The notes under the pieces were generated by a model. That model was not told where the DNA came from, made no database searches, and saw nothing but the letters and a program-made list of their open reading frames with translations. 64,000 nucleotides of DNA from Leptodontidium sp. MPI-SDFR-AT-0119. Lineage: Eukaryota > Ascomycota > Leotiomycetes > Helotiales > Leptodontidiaceae. This document shows, one piece after another, positions 37,882 through 49,390 of the stretch (position 1 is the stretch's first letter; the number at the start of each line of letters is the position of its first letter). Position numbers and translations under genes: made by a program. The DNA lies in assembly GCA_020726505.1 (NCBI GenBank), contig JAHLEZ010000004.1, positions 2,232,001 to 2,296,000 of the forward strand, read 5' to 3'.

Positions 37882-40249
37882 ATGGAATCTGAAATCAAAG
37901 CTTTCCTTCCTGGTATTGACCCAATCCTCTCAGAGTACTCCGTTGGCTACTTGACCCATGCTTCAAACTCCTATACAGATGTAGAATCCACTGGACCATC
38001 TCCTCTCGTCGAGGCTGCAACTTCTATCACGGAGCTTTTAGTATCAGCATCAGGAGACCCATCACCGGAAAATGAGGCCAAGATCAGCCAAATAGTACAG
38101 AAATGGGTGGACAAATTCACCGCTTCCCAAGCGGCGAGTGGCCAACGAACACAAGTATCATCTGCTGCAAGACGCCTGGACCAGGCGATTCAAGTGGGGG
38201 CTCAGAGGGGAATGTCATCTACTCTAGGCGTCTCAACCGGAGGTGTTGATCTTGAATCAGCAAACACGAGAAAACTGGAGTCGAAGGTTGACAAGAAGAA
38301 GCTTGAGAAAGCCGAAAGAAAGATTGCCGCCAAGCAGAGCAAGAAGGTCTTCAAGAATGTCGAGTATGAAGCTTCGAAACTTATCAACCAGACGGATGAT
38401 GCTCTGTCTTACGAGGAATTCTTCATGGCTGTCAATCCTCTGCAATTAGGATCGAATGCTCAAGGTCAAGCGAAGAGCAAGGACATCAAGTTGGATTCTA
38501 TCGATGTGTCTATTGGAGGCTTGAGAATTTTGACTGACACCAATTTGACCTTGGCGTATGGACGGAGATACGGTTTGGTTGGTCAAAACGGTATTGGTAA
38601 ATCTACGCTACTCAGAGCACTGGCGCGAAGAGAGTTGGCTATTCCTACTCACATCTCTATCCTTCACGTAGAGCAAGAGGTTTGACTCTCCATAGACTCA
38701 CACGTATAGTGAATGCTAACATTGGAAAAAGATTTCTGGAGACGATACACCAGCTTTACAAGCTGTATTGGATGCCGATGTGTGGCGAAAGCATTTACTT
38801 GCAGAGCAAGTTGTAGGTTCCCCTCAACTCCGCCCTCAAAACCCAGTACTAACTACCTCATAGAAAATTAGCAAGCAGCTGGCAGATATCGAGGCAGAGA
38901 GATCATCTATGGCTGATACTTCTGTTGATGCTGAAAGACTTGATCGTGAGCGTGAGGGACTGGATCAGACCTTGGGAGATGTTCAGGGCAAGTTGGCTGA
39001 GATGGAATCCGACAAGGCAGAATCTCGAGCTGCCACGATTCTCGCTGGTCTGGGTTTCTCACCAGAGCGACAACAGTTTGCTACCAAAACATTCTCTGGT
39101 GGTTGGCGTATGCGACTGGCTCTTGCAAGGGCTCTTTTCTGCGAACCTGATCTCCTACTTCTTGACGAACCGTCTAACATGTTGGACGTTCCATCCATTA
39201 CTTTCCTCGCCAACTACCTCCAAGGTTATCCAAGCACCGTGCTTGTAGTCTCTCACGACAGAGCTTTCTTGAACGAAGTAGCAACAGACATTGTACACCA
39301 ACACTCCGAGCGTTTGGATTACTACAAAGGCGCCAACTTTGAGTCTTTCTATGCCACCAAGGAAGAGAGACGGAAGACGGCAAAGAGAGAGTACGAGACG
39401 CAGATGGCCCAGCGTGCCCATCTTCAAGCTTTCATTGACAAATTCCGTTACAACGCTGCCAAGTCATCTGAAGCTCAATCTAGAATCAAGAAGCTTGAGA
39501 AGATGCCTGTTCTCGAAGCCCCGGAGAGCGAGTATACAGTACACTTCAAGTTTCCTGATGTCGAAAAGCTATCGCCTCCTATCGTCCAAATGACCGACGT
39601 CAGCTTCGGATACACGAAAGACAAGCCTCTGTTGAGGAATGTTGATTTGGATGTTCAACTCGACTCGCGAATCGGTATCGTCGGACCTAACGGTGCCGGT
39701 AAAACGACCGTACTCAAACTCCTCATTGGCAAATTGACTCCCACGAGTGGTATTATCTCCCAGAACCCCCGTCTTCGAATTGGATTCTTTGCTCAACATC
39801 ACGTTGATGCATTGGACTTGAATACCAGCGCCGTCGGCTTTATGGCCAAGACCTACCCAGGAAAACAAGATGAAGAATACCGTCGACATCTCGGAGCCTT
39901 TGGTATCACTGGTATGACTGGTCTCCAGAAGATGGAATTCCTGTCTGGAGGTCAGAAGTCCCGTGTAGCTTTTGCCTGTCTCTCTCTCACCAACCCTCAC
40001 ATCTTGGTTCTTGACGAACCTTCCAATCATTTGGATATTGAGGCTATGGACGCATTGAGTACAGCACTGAACCAATTCCAGGGTGGAGTTCTGATGGTCA
40101 GTCACGACGTCACTATGCTGCAGACTGTCTGCACGAGTCTTTGGGTGTGCGATGGCGGAACTGTAGAGAAGTTCCCAGGAGATGTGCAAGCCTACAAGAA
40201 GAGAATCACAGCTCAGGCCGATGCAAGTGGTGTGGTTGCAGCTCATTAG
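37882..40249 (+). CDS. GCN20: Gcn20-type ABC-F translation regulator, 3 exons
   Basis: Soluble ABC-F ATPase that works with Gcn1 on ribosomes to activate the Gcn2 kinase in amino-acid starvation. Exons 37882-38679, 38732-38812 and 38864-40249 give 754 residues, nearly the yeast length (752). The N-terminal 200 residues, including a lysine-rich helix (about 135-155), correspond to the Gcn1-binding part. First ATPase: Walker A GQNGIGKST (234-242), signature FSGGW (370-374), Walker B LLLLDEP (390-396), switch VSHD. Second ATPase: Walker A GPNGAGKTT (567-575), signature LSGGQ (653-657), Walker B ILVLDEP (673-679). No membrane segments. The donor of intron 1 (GTTTGA) is unusual but its branch word TGCTAAC is perfect. 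Intron 2 has two possible donors three bases apart. Confidence 0.97.
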
Positions 40250-40849
40250 ATTATAGATGGCGAAATGAATTATGCATGATGCAAAAGCCTAGTATTTTCT
40301 GTCTCATGGTACTTTGTGTGACTTGAAGTAACTGCCTTCATGTGTCACAGTTCACTCCTATACATTCACGTTTATTCGTACCCTCCTGTGAAGAAACTTC
40401 CCCACTACTTACCCCGCGGTTTTTGAGTTTGTCTGTCAGCAGCACAACAGCCAAGCATCACCCCAAATCACCAAACGAGCCTAGAATCTCCCCAGAACAA
40501 CCAGGAAAGTCTACGGAGATCCCATTTGTCCGAAACTTATTCGACAAGGCTCAGCCAAACAACTAGCAGTTGATGCGAGCCTCAGACGGCTTATTCTCAA
40601 GCTATTACCAAGTCCGAATGGTTGCAGCTCATGGCTGATCTACGCCTCCAGAGGCCTGCACCTCACAGTTACACAGAATGTGCGTTGCGGCTGGGCCTAT
40701 CATACCCCCCCGCAAAGTATCAAATAAATCCTTGTTTGAGGTATAATAATAACTAAGTACGTCAGCTTTTGGTACGCTCAAGATGAGCCCTGGCATTGTA
40801 TCTTTCCTCCTTCCACACTCATCACTTATGGAATGCCAATCTATGCCAG
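40250..40849. other. Intergenic, GCN20 to DUF3176 gene
   Basis: 600 bases of 3' flank and promoter. AT-rich words (TATAATAATAAC near 40742) precede the DUF3176 start by about 100 bases. No coding sequence is seen. Confidence 0.6.
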
Positions 40850-42795
40850 ATGGCATCAAACTATCACCAAGGCAGCCCGAGCTTCTCTCCGAGCTACTCT
40901 CCGTACAACACATATCATTCCTCGGGACAATGGGAATCATCTCCCAGCCCTCAATACCAGCAGGAATTTTCTAACAGACCACTCTATGGCCGACGGACGA
41001 GCAAGAATTCCCTCCAGCCATTAATACAAGACTACAATCCAAATCCACCACACAACAGCCCATCACCATCAACTTTCTCCCAAATCACAACATTCGTCTT
41101 TAGTTGGTGGTTATGCCTCCTCAGCATCCTAGTCAGCGTGATCTCCATCTTCCTAATAACCATTCTCCTCCTCTTCCTCAACAACCGCACCATCCCGACC
41201 TTACCTCTCAACATAACAGTTAACACCTACATCTCCTTCTTCGCCACGACCTCCAAAGCATCCATGCTCTTCGCCGTAGCGGAATCCATCTCCCAGCTTA
41301 AATGGCTGTGGTTCCGGCAGCCGCGGACTTTGCACGACATCCAGATCTTCGACGATGCGAGTCGCGGGCCTATGGGTGCTTTGAGGTTGGTGTTTAAGAT
41401 GAGAGCGAGACGTCTGGCTGCGATTGGGGGTGCGGTGACTGTTTTGAGCATTGTTATGGAACCGTTTGCGCAGCAGGTTGTGGCGTATAGGCAGAGGGAG
41501 GTGGTGGTTGGGAGCGCGAGTGTGGGGAAGGCTTTGGCCTATGATGCTGGTCTTTCTCTTGATACTTGTAAGTACTGTAATCTTAGCTGGTGGAGACTCA
41601 AAGCTGAAATGAGATAGTGGGAAGTGGATTACTAGTCGGCCCAGAATGGGGAATGAAAGCAGCCATTTACGACGGTATTTTCAAGCCCGGGAGCGTACGA
41701 GATCTTACCCCGATTTGCCCGTCTGGGAATTGCACCTTTCCCCTCTTCGAGTCTCTAGCTTTCTGCAGTACATGTCTTGATGTCACGCAGAAAGTATTGG
41801 TCAACAATCCCCCATCATACCCCAACGACCTCACAGGAGTTCAGCAGATCAGGTACACGATCCCAGGAGATGGAGTCATCACCTTCTCAGCTCTTTTCGA
41901 AGAAGGTACTCTAGCAAAAGGTCCCGCATTTGTTTCCACCACCGTGTTGCCACCGGATCTTCCAAAACAGATTCTGAATGTCCAAAACCCGCTCATGGCA
42001 CTTGCTGTTCTCCAGTTTCCAGATGTTCGACAGCGAATCGAGGATGGGAATTACTTCACTTCCCTCCCTGTCACACACGAATGCGCTCTGTACTTCTGCG
42101 TCAACACATACAATGTGACTGTCACGAACAGCATACCAAACACAACAGTTGTATCATCATGGACAAGTGATTCCGGAACTCCAACAATTGGAGGAGCGTT
42201 AGTTGGTATGGAAGGCACTGTCGATGCAATAGTAAAGCCACCGGACGATTACAGTGAGAAGAACCAGACATATCGGATTCCAGCTGGCAGTCTAGCGAAT
42301 TTGAAAGCGTGGCTGAATGTCTCCATGCAAGGCTCGATGAACACAAGCTTCAGCAAAGTCGACAGAACGCAATGGGTCAACGACGATATCCAAGCGCTTA
42401 ATAAAACCTCAGATTGGTCTGGTCTTTTCAACGCTCTGGCTACAGCTATGACTGCCTATATCCGGAATTCGGGAAATATAAATGCGGCGAGTGAGGTGGA
42501 AGGGATGGCGTATCAGAATGAGACGTATATTCATGTCCAGTGGATTTGGATGGCTTTGCCGGCTGGCTTGGTGGCTTTGTCGACGGTGTTCTTGTTTGCT
42601 ACTATGGTAACTAGTGAGAGGAAGAAGGCACTTGCTTGGAAATCGAGTAGTTTGGCTTTGCTGTTCCATGGTTTGGAGGGGGTGGGGGCGGGTGCTGGGG
42701 AGGGGTTGAATCAGATGAGGGGTGTGGCTAGGAGGACGAGAGTTGTTCTGTCGAGGGGAGAGGACGGAGAGTGGAAGTTGGTAAATACGGGATGA
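40850..42795 (+). CDS. DUF3176-family membrane protein, 2 exons
   Basis: Exons 40850-41567 and 41618-42795 give 631 residues. The N-terminal 80 residues are Ser/Pro/Tyr/Gln-rich and probably cytosolic. A helix pair starts with WWLCLLSILVSVISIFLITI (about 86-108), the position expected for DUF3176, then a segment around TYISFFATTSKASMLFAVAE. A large loop holds the conserved cysteine pattern CPSGNCTFP and FCSTC and many NxS/T sequons, which suits an extracellular or lumenal domain. A last helix (WIWMALPAGLVALSTVFLFA) is followed by a basic cytosolic tail. DUF3176 proteins are abundant in filamentous ascomycetes and have no established function. The start is the ATG giving a typical Ser/Gln-rich N-terminus; an upstream in-frame extension lacks an ATG. 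Confidence 0.88.
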
Positions 42796-43477
42796 TGTGG
42801 GAACTTATTGCTAGAAAGAATGGAATGGAATGCAATTGTAAAGCATCAAAAAGTCCATGAGATATGGATACATACCAATGTAGATTCAAACCACGCAATA
42901 TAGATTGCAAAACAGATGATAGGTTAAAACTACCTAATGTCGACTGGGTGGGGAATAGTAGGAGAAATATTACTTCAGATGTGCTTCTTTGTTGTGCCTA
43001 GGTCATTGGAGAATAATATATCTTCCCCACTGTCAGATCCACTATTTGGTTAAAGTTTAGAAGATGTATGAAGCTATTGACAGGGGTTCAGGGACTCTGC
43101 TTGGAGAGCTGGAGAACTGACAGATCATAGTAAGAATGCTCGTTAACTAGAATAAGCTTGTGTTGACATCCCAGATGCTGGATGTGGGACCATACACAGA
43201 AACACAAGCTGAACTGCCTCCATATTCTTGAAATAAACAAACTATTATCTGCAGGCCAACTCTGTTTGTTGGTTTGTTGACAAGCTACGGAGTATTTTTA
43301 GCCGACGTCCAAGCTAGCTAGATCAAGCCGTGGGACATCACATCACGACCACGACTGCAGTTGATTCCACCACCAACGCATCTTCATCCCCATCCCAACA
43401 ACACGCAATTGAATCACCGTCTGCTGCAAACCCACCCATCAGATCTCACGAATTGTTGACGCATACCCGCAATCACG
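42796..43477. other. Intergenic, DUF3176 to Whi2-like gene
   Basis: 682 bases holding a 3' flank and the presumed promoter or leader of the Whi2-like gene. ATGs near 43065-43070 and 43174-43184 open only short frames and none reads directly into the Whi2 frame, where a TGA stands at 43457-43459. A short coding exon may be hidden here. Confidence 0.45.
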
Positions 43478-45046
43478 TTGTCAGACACGCCAGAAGAAGC
43501 CGACGACTCCCCCAGGGGCGTTGGGCTAGCGGCCAGCGGATCGAAATTGGGAGATACGCGCCCATCATCTCCTCCACCGAATTACCCAGTCTCTGAACCC
43601 TCAGGGAGTTCCCCACGACCGCCTCCCTTTTCATCGCTCTACACATCCACCGAAGAAGCCGTCGAAGCTTACAAGACTGCCGTCACCGAAGCCGGCGCTT
43701 CTGCATCTGTCCCTGCTTATTCGCCCGCTGCTGCATGCGAATCACATTCACACCAAGCTTCCGCCTCTTCACAGGACATCGACGTCGTCGCGCAAACCAA
43801 GAGCTGCCTTCCGCAGGATACAAAGGGGGAATCTTCCAAGAAAGACGACGATAACGAGCCTCCGCCAGCATACTCAGAAGGATCTAGCCCACTTGAAGCC
43901 TTCACATATCTGATGGCCGCCGCAGGAGGAGCTGCGAGTATTCTTACTCAGGTGCAGCAGGGTGGTCCACCACCGATCAACACACTTGGAGGTACGCGAT
44001 ATATGAAGAATGCCTGGAAGAATGGCTAGGTGTTCGAAAGCTAATGTAACTCGCAGATGTCGGCGCCGATGAGAATATCACGATGGACCTTCGGTACGAA
44101 CTACAATTGATGGACGCGCAGGCGGCATGCTGATAGATCATATAGGGGCCAACGATTTACGTTGTCGCGAGACGAGCTTCTTACTCTCCCCGAATTCGTC
44201 CTTCTTTCGCTCTTCCCAAATGGTCTGCTTCCAGATGGGCATATGAATACCTACCAAGAAGGCGACGCCTTTCAAGTTGATGTCCGTGAAGCTATACATA
44301 TTCGCAATTTATTGCACAATATAGATTTGCACATAGCTAACCTCACTGTGCAGTATGATCCTGCATCGTTACAATACATGCTGGAGTTCTTCCGCAACGT
44401 CGCGCAAACAATACCTTCGGGCTCGAATTCCCCCTCTGCTGGTCCCGACGCCGATACAGTCCCAATCGAACCGATGACTGGTTCTGCGCGCGAGATGCTA
44501 CAAGATAGAGCGGGCATAATTGTATTGAGAGAAGATCTGGATTTCTACGTCATACCCCCTCGACCAGATATCGAGCAGCCCGAAATGATAGAGGTAAAGA
44601 GGGCAGCTGGTAAAGCTTTGTTAAAGCAGGATGGCATATTCTCTGGACTGAGGCGAAGCGAAGAAACTGGAACAACTGAGCAGCATCTGATTGAAATGTT
44701 GACAGCTGGGTACGTTCTTCAGAGGTTGCGTATCGATGAATATGGAGCTAACAGCGCTAGTGGGTTTAATCATGATGACCATTGGGGACACCGAGCAAAC
44801 GAGCCGAACAAAGCAGTCATTTGCAGTCTTGCTCTCGCAAGATTACGAACGGACATTCGTGGCGGTGAGATGGGAAATAATGCTGTAGGAATGGCTCAGA
44901 AGCTGTTGTTATTCTGGAGGAAACCCGCCCGAAGATGTTGGTGGGAGGGCGTGGAACTGGAGAATGTGGATGGAGTAGATGGCAAACTGAAGGTCTGGAT
45001 CCGGAGAGTTTGGACTCTGGAGATGAGTGTAATTGGGCTGAGATGA
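43478..45046 (+). CDS. WHI2: Whi2-like BTB/POZ stress-response protein, start uncertain
   Basis: Homologue of yeast Whi2, a BTB-fold protein that acts with Psr phosphatases in general stress response, nutrient sensing and TORC1 control. Exons 43478(?)-43991, 44057-44093, 44146-44281, 44354-44709 and 44761-45046 give 442 residues if begun at TTG 43478. A Pro/Ser-rich disordered N-terminus contains EPPPAYSEGSSPLEAF. The BTB core follows, rejoined across three introns: MDLRGQRFTLSRDELLTLPE, FVLLSLFPNGLLPDGHM, YDPASLQYMLEFFRNV. The C-terminal part has DFYVIPPRPDIEQPEMIEVK and a tail WTLEMSVIGLR. No ATG exists in the exon-1 frame before the Met about 25 residues ahead of the BTB core, so the protein either starts at a non-AUG codon, at that internal Met, or in an unseen upstream exon. 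Confidence 0.85.
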
Positions 45047-45654
45047 GACCGCTTTCTATCCCCGTTTCCCTTTTGTCTATTCCCTTTTTTGTCAGATATC
45101 CGAAGCAATAACTGAGGTCTGCGGACTCAGCAAGCGTCATTTGTTTGTTATCGTAGCATTGCTCACCTGGGTTTCCATTTGTAGTTTTTTCAGTGCGGCG
45201 AGCGATAGGGATTTTACATGTTTCCTCCCTTTTTTTTAACTCAAAAAATTTGAACCCTTTGCTCCGTGGAGTTCGCTGTACACGAGAGAAAAGCGCTTAG
45301 TATCATACCTTAGACAATTTATCTCGGTCCAGTGCCGCGTTTCTGGAAGCACTTGCCATTTCCCCTCGATGCTAACCTGGTATTCAATGTGTGGTCGTTC
45401 TTTCCCGCTCTCTAGACCTATGTCATCTGTACTTATTTTATTAGCAGAACCACGTTTTCATATCCTCCATCCACATCCATACACACCCAACCCTCACGAT
45501 CTCTGGAGCAGCATCATTATTACCATTAGTGTCATTTTAGCATCACACATGTACCAAACTAGCCACAGAGCATTAACTTTCGAAGTAAGTCTTTTTTCTT
45601 TTCCATCTTCCAATTCTCTTGGTAGCAGAGCAAGCATCACCGTCATTTATTAAC
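45047..45654. other. Intergenic, Whi2-like to RGR-protein gene
   Basis: 608 bases of 3' flank and promoter or leader. Pyrimidine-rich sequence with TTTTATTAGCAG near 45437 could be a 5'-UTR intron acceptor. No supported coding sequence. Confidence 0.5.
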
Positions 45655-46796
45655 ATGGCATCGCAGGGTTACTTCGAGCAGCGACCAGGGCACATGGGTC
45701 CAGTTATACTAGGAGCCCCTACTGAGCCCAGAGCTATGCGTGAGGCACGAGTTGGTTCTGCCAGAACTGAGCGAGGTCTCGGCACGGAACGCGGACGTGG
45801 ACGGGGACGAGGTCGAGGACGTGGGAGTTATCTGGTCGTGAGTGTTCACCAAGTCCCTCCCCTTTGAGATGTTTGATTTGAGGATGTTCTGGCTCGCATC
45901 CTTCTCGGATATGTGCTAGAACGATCTTGTTACTCTAAAGGTATGCTTTGAAGTGCAAAACTAATTTCGAACTCTTCGTCCAGCTATTCCACCAGGGAAC
46001 GTTGGTAACGAAGACTCCATGGAAGGTCCCAAGTCCGGAATCCGAATCGAGCCCTGCCGTGGGTGCTAAACAAGAAGGAGAGGATGCTTCTGGGACCCGA
46101 GTTGCTACTTCTCAGAAGGATGATGATACTCAAGGACAATCAGGAACGATAACACCTCAGATCGAAGTCCCAGATTCGATGGAGGCCAAACAAGCGGAGG
46201 TTCAAGTTTCTTTGGTGCCTCCTGTCACACCTCCGGAAGAGTCTGCGCCCCAAGGTGTTGCCAACGGACTTGGAAACATTACCTTAGAGGAAGCTGCACC
46301 TCGAGATGAGGACGCTGCTCAGGATACAAGTGTTGCTAAGGAACCAGAGGATGAGGAAGTCCAGACCGGACAAAATCGGTTCCTGAAGTATGAAGCGGTA
46401 GCCACCTACCCTTGGAACAGAGACAAAGCCCACCATCCAAACGATGTCGAAGGATCGGACGAGAATATCAAAGAAGGAATCAATAACATCAAGGAAGACG
46501 AAGTGAGGTAAGAGCTTTGCTGTGAACTCGAAATAGCTTATGCCAGTCACAGCCTTCAATGAGCTAACCAAAAAAACAGGCCACAACTGCCACCCGGCTT
46601 AAATTTAAGTTTCTTGAGGTCAATCCCACCGCCTACTTTCCCGCTCGTTCCAGGGCCAACGCCTCTAGTTCCAAATAACACTCCTGGACCTCCAAACCGT
46701 TGGCCTGGCCTCCCAGATCGTTTTCCTCCATTTGGATCTGACCTCGAGGATCTGGAGCACTTAAATCTGGAAAAGGTCTTCGGGCGGCGTTTTTGA
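45655..46796 (+). CDS. Disordered orphan protein with Arg-Gly repeat, 3 exons
   Basis: Not recognised. Exons 45655-45837, 45984-46507 and 46580-46796 give 307 residues. The first exon ends in an alternating Arg-Gly tract (RGRGRGRGRGRGSYL), the sort found in RNA-binding or methylated proteins. The middle exon is acidic and Glu/Gln/Pro-rich with no fold visible (EEAAPRDEDAAQDTSVAKE). The last exon is Pro-rich (PPPTFPLVPGPTPLVPNNTP) and ends with an acidic helix-like segment and GRRF. The 146-base first intron was placed because GTGAGT and TCCAG join in frame; other acceptors are possible. No signal peptide or membrane segment. It is likely lineage-restricted. Confidence 0.6.
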
Positions 46797-47454
46797 GGCG
46801 TTGTGCCTGCCGGTTTTGGGCAAGTTGGTACCTACACCTATACCCAGTAAGGAAAAAAAAAAGGCTCCTGACAACTGAGTTCACAGGTCTTCTTCCACAA
46901 AGTACTAGAGCTTGTTCGGTGTCCTAGGGGTACAGACAAGAAGTAAACACTCATTTCAGGCAAACTGTTGCCCTGTGATCTGGTTTAACTCCAATAGGGA
47001 GCATCTTCTGGAAAGCGGGGGGTAAATGGGTTTGGAGAAATTCGGCATAGGATTGGGGCAATTGTGGGATTGGGGTTTTGGTTACTACAGCATAGCGTAC
47101 TTTCGTGTACTAGGGGTTTGCATACAGATGGCTAAGGTCATTGTAACAGCGAAATACAGCATTTTTATTTTGTTAAAGCATTCAGCTCTTTTGATGATTT
47201 TTACAGTCATGGTATCGGTTGGGTCGAAGAAGCAGATAACAGCAGTGGCAAGAGCAGCCAGTGTTGTCAAGGCAGGTACGATGGAGCAATCACTGACAGA
47301 CCATAAAGTCATCGAGTTTCTTTCCCAAGTCATCACGGATCTCGATTTCAAGCATCAGCACCAGCATCATCACAACGCATAGCTCGTAGTTGTCAAACAG
47401 TCAACTATTTGACAAATTTTGGATCCAAACATACATTACACCATCCAGCACCCA
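46797..47454. other. Spacer between two orphan genes
   Basis: 658 bases. It contains an ATG-opened frame of 118 codons (47026-47382) ending in a His/Gln-rich tail, not clearly joined by splicing to the downstream gene. It may be a leader with an upstream frame, or a separate small gene, or chance. Confidence 0.35.
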
Positions 47455-49203
47455 ATGTCCACCCTTCCAAACATTCCAGAAGTGCCAAAGGTCTCGATGT
47501 TACAACCACCAAGCCCAGTTGTTTCGAAGAAGAGGATGAGAGAGGTGTCTATCCAATATGGCATTCAATCGGATATCGAGGGAGATGAAAAACAAGCCAT
47601 ACAGCAAGACGCCGCTCAGCAGGATACATTTGTCGCTCCTCTGGACTTGGGTCTACCTATGTCGAGAAAGCAACGACGGAGACAATTGCGGTCTGTTTCG
47701 AAGCAGTCCATTACCCAGCAAGCGGCTCCTCTGCAAGATATCCAACCTCGTGCTGCTTCTTTCCATTCGAAAAGCACAACATTCGCCACAGCACCAGAAG
47801 CAGACCGTCTCGAACATCGTATTGTTTCTGCAGAAGTTCCCAACGATGCTGGTGTCCTTGTCCAGATCACTATGCAAGATGCCGAACCGAAAGCATGCAA
47901 GCCACTACAACCTGAATCTCCAAGGCGAGCTCAGACGGAGGTGCAAATAGCACAACTACCGGAGACACCAACACGGCCAGTCCTGAAGACGGCATACTCC
48001 CAGCCTTCTCCTCTTCCGCAGACTATAAGTTACGCTGCTGCATTGGCTGGTACTAAGGATACACAGAGTTTCGGTGATAGTCCCGAGATTTCAGTTGTCG
48101 GATACAGAGGCAAGGAGAAGGTGATTCTTGACATCGAGCGAAACGTCCAGTTCGAGTGTGACGAGCAACAGGAGGACAATATCCCAGCAGCTGCCCAAGA
48201 TTTCAAACGGAAGAAGAGAATAAGAGTAAGGAAACGAAAAAGTCGACAAAGTACCTCCGGCTCCACTGCATTCAGCAAAGCGGACGATCAGCAGAGCGCA
48301 GATAGTGGCACTACATTCGCAGGTGCTGACAGTGACAACCCAATCAGAAAGCCTTGGACACGACAGCGTTCTATTGCTATCAGTAATGCAGAAACACTGG
48401 TCGAGTATGGAGATGCAAGTCAGGAAGAGGATGCAACTTCGTCTAATGCCGAGGGTGCCAGGCCAATGAAAAGAGTTAGGAGATGGAGCAAGGCAAAGGA
48501 TAATATCGATCCAGTGACTCCCGAGAGCTTCGTGCTGAAGGAGGAAGTTCTCAAGCCGGTCGAAGTGGTAGAGAAAGAGCAAACTTTCATCGAGAAGATC
48601 AGACAGATGCTTACCTACGATGGGCAAAGGGACAGTGGCAATCCTCCACCCACCACTTCACCTATCCCCATGAAGTACTTATCACCGACAAAACTCGCAC
48701 CCGACTCTACTAATCCCGACTTTACATTGAAAATTCAGCAAGGGGACCCCGAGGCAGGTCCTCAGACAGGCCCGCTGATGCCAAGTAGTTGGCTCGAAGC
48801 TCGTACTTGGGATATGACACCACCAGTCCACGGAAACAAGAAAACATTCAAAGACCCCATCCAGTGTGAAAAGGAGAAAGAAAGGTGCTCAGAGCCTTCC
48901 AGAGCGCTCGGCGTTCAAACATACCCGCCCCTAACCCCGTCACTTGGTACTCCCTTCGGGACACTCTGGGCGGTATCCCGATACCTGGAGCAGAAGCAGA
49001 ACTTCATCACCGAACATAGAAAGCGGGAAGGTCTACGCTGGGCTGTCATGAAAGCCGTCGAGAAGAATCTTGATTTTCAGAAAAGGCGCGAGTCGCCACT
49101 CTGGCCAAGGAATTGGAATGTGCCTGTTGAGAAGGATAGGGAGTATATGCAGAAGATGGTTAAGAGGGTTGATTTCTTGATTAAGAAACCTGAGTCGTGT
49201 TAG
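47455..49203 (+). CDS. Large disordered basic orphan protein, single exon
   Basis: Not recognised. One uninterrupted exon of 582 residues from the first in-frame ATG (MSTLPNIPEVPK). Most of it is low in hydrophobics and rich in Ser, Gln, Pro and charged residues. Two basic clusters could be nuclear-localisation signals: SRKQRRRQLRS near residue 70 and KRKKRIRVRKRK at about 251-262. The last 150 residues are more ordered, with aromatic and conserved-looking words (LMPSSWLEARTWDMTPPVH, TPFGTLWAVSRYLEQKQNF, SPLWPRNWNVPVEKDREYMQ) that may be a small helical domain. It follows the Arg-Gly orphan on the same strand. No signal peptide or membrane segment; nuclear location is inferred. Confidence 0.7.
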   Translation: MSTLPNIPEVPKVSMLQPPSPVVSKKRMREVSIQYGIQSDIEGDEKQAIQQDAAQQDTFVAPLDLGLPMSRKQRRRQLRSVSKQSITQQAAPLQDIQPRAASFHSKSTTFATAPEADRLEHRIVSAEVPNDAGVLVQITMQDAEPKACKPLQPESPRRAQTEVQIAQLPETPTRPVLKTAYSQPSPLPQTISYAAALAGTKDTQSFGDSPEISVVGYRGKEKVILDIERNVQFECDEQQEDNIPAAAQDFKRKKRIRVRKRKSRQSTSGSTAFSKADDQQSADSGTTFAGADSDNPIRKPWTRQRSIAISNAETLVEYGDASQEEDATSSNAEGARPMKRVRRWSKAKDNIDPVTPESFVLKEEVLKPVEVVEKEQTFIEKIRQMLTYDGQRDSGNPPPTTSPIPMKYLSPTKLAPDSTNPDFTLKIQQGDPEAGPQTGPLMPSSWLEARTWDMTPPVHGNKKTFKDPIQCEKEKERCSEPSRALGVQTYPPLTPSLGTPFGTLWAVSRYLEQKQNFITEHRKREGLRWAVMKAVEKNLDFQKRRESPLWPRNWNVPVEKDREYMQKMVKRVDFLIKKPESC

Positions 49204-49335
49204 TGTTTTGGGGAGGGGTGGGTTGTGGGTTGTGGAAGTGATGGTTAGTCGCTAGAGATTAAAATATTGTCAAGGGACCTGAATGGAAGGATGGGGATTA
49301 ATGATAGACTGGTTTTCGGGCTTGGAGTTTTCTTG

Positions 49336-49390
49336 TTGTGTTGTGTTGTGTTGTGTTGTGTTGTGTTGTGTTGTGTTGTGTTGTGTTGTG
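49336..49390. repeat. (TTGTG)11 minisatellite
   Basis: Eleven perfect tandem copies of TTGTG about 130 bases after the orphan gene's stop codon. It probably lies in its 3' untranslated region and is likely length-polymorphic. Confidence 0.95.

Noticed and set aside
40629..40940. 103-codon minus-strand frame opposite the DUF3176 start
   Set aside because: It overlaps the antisense of the DUF3176 5' coding region and carries no motif.
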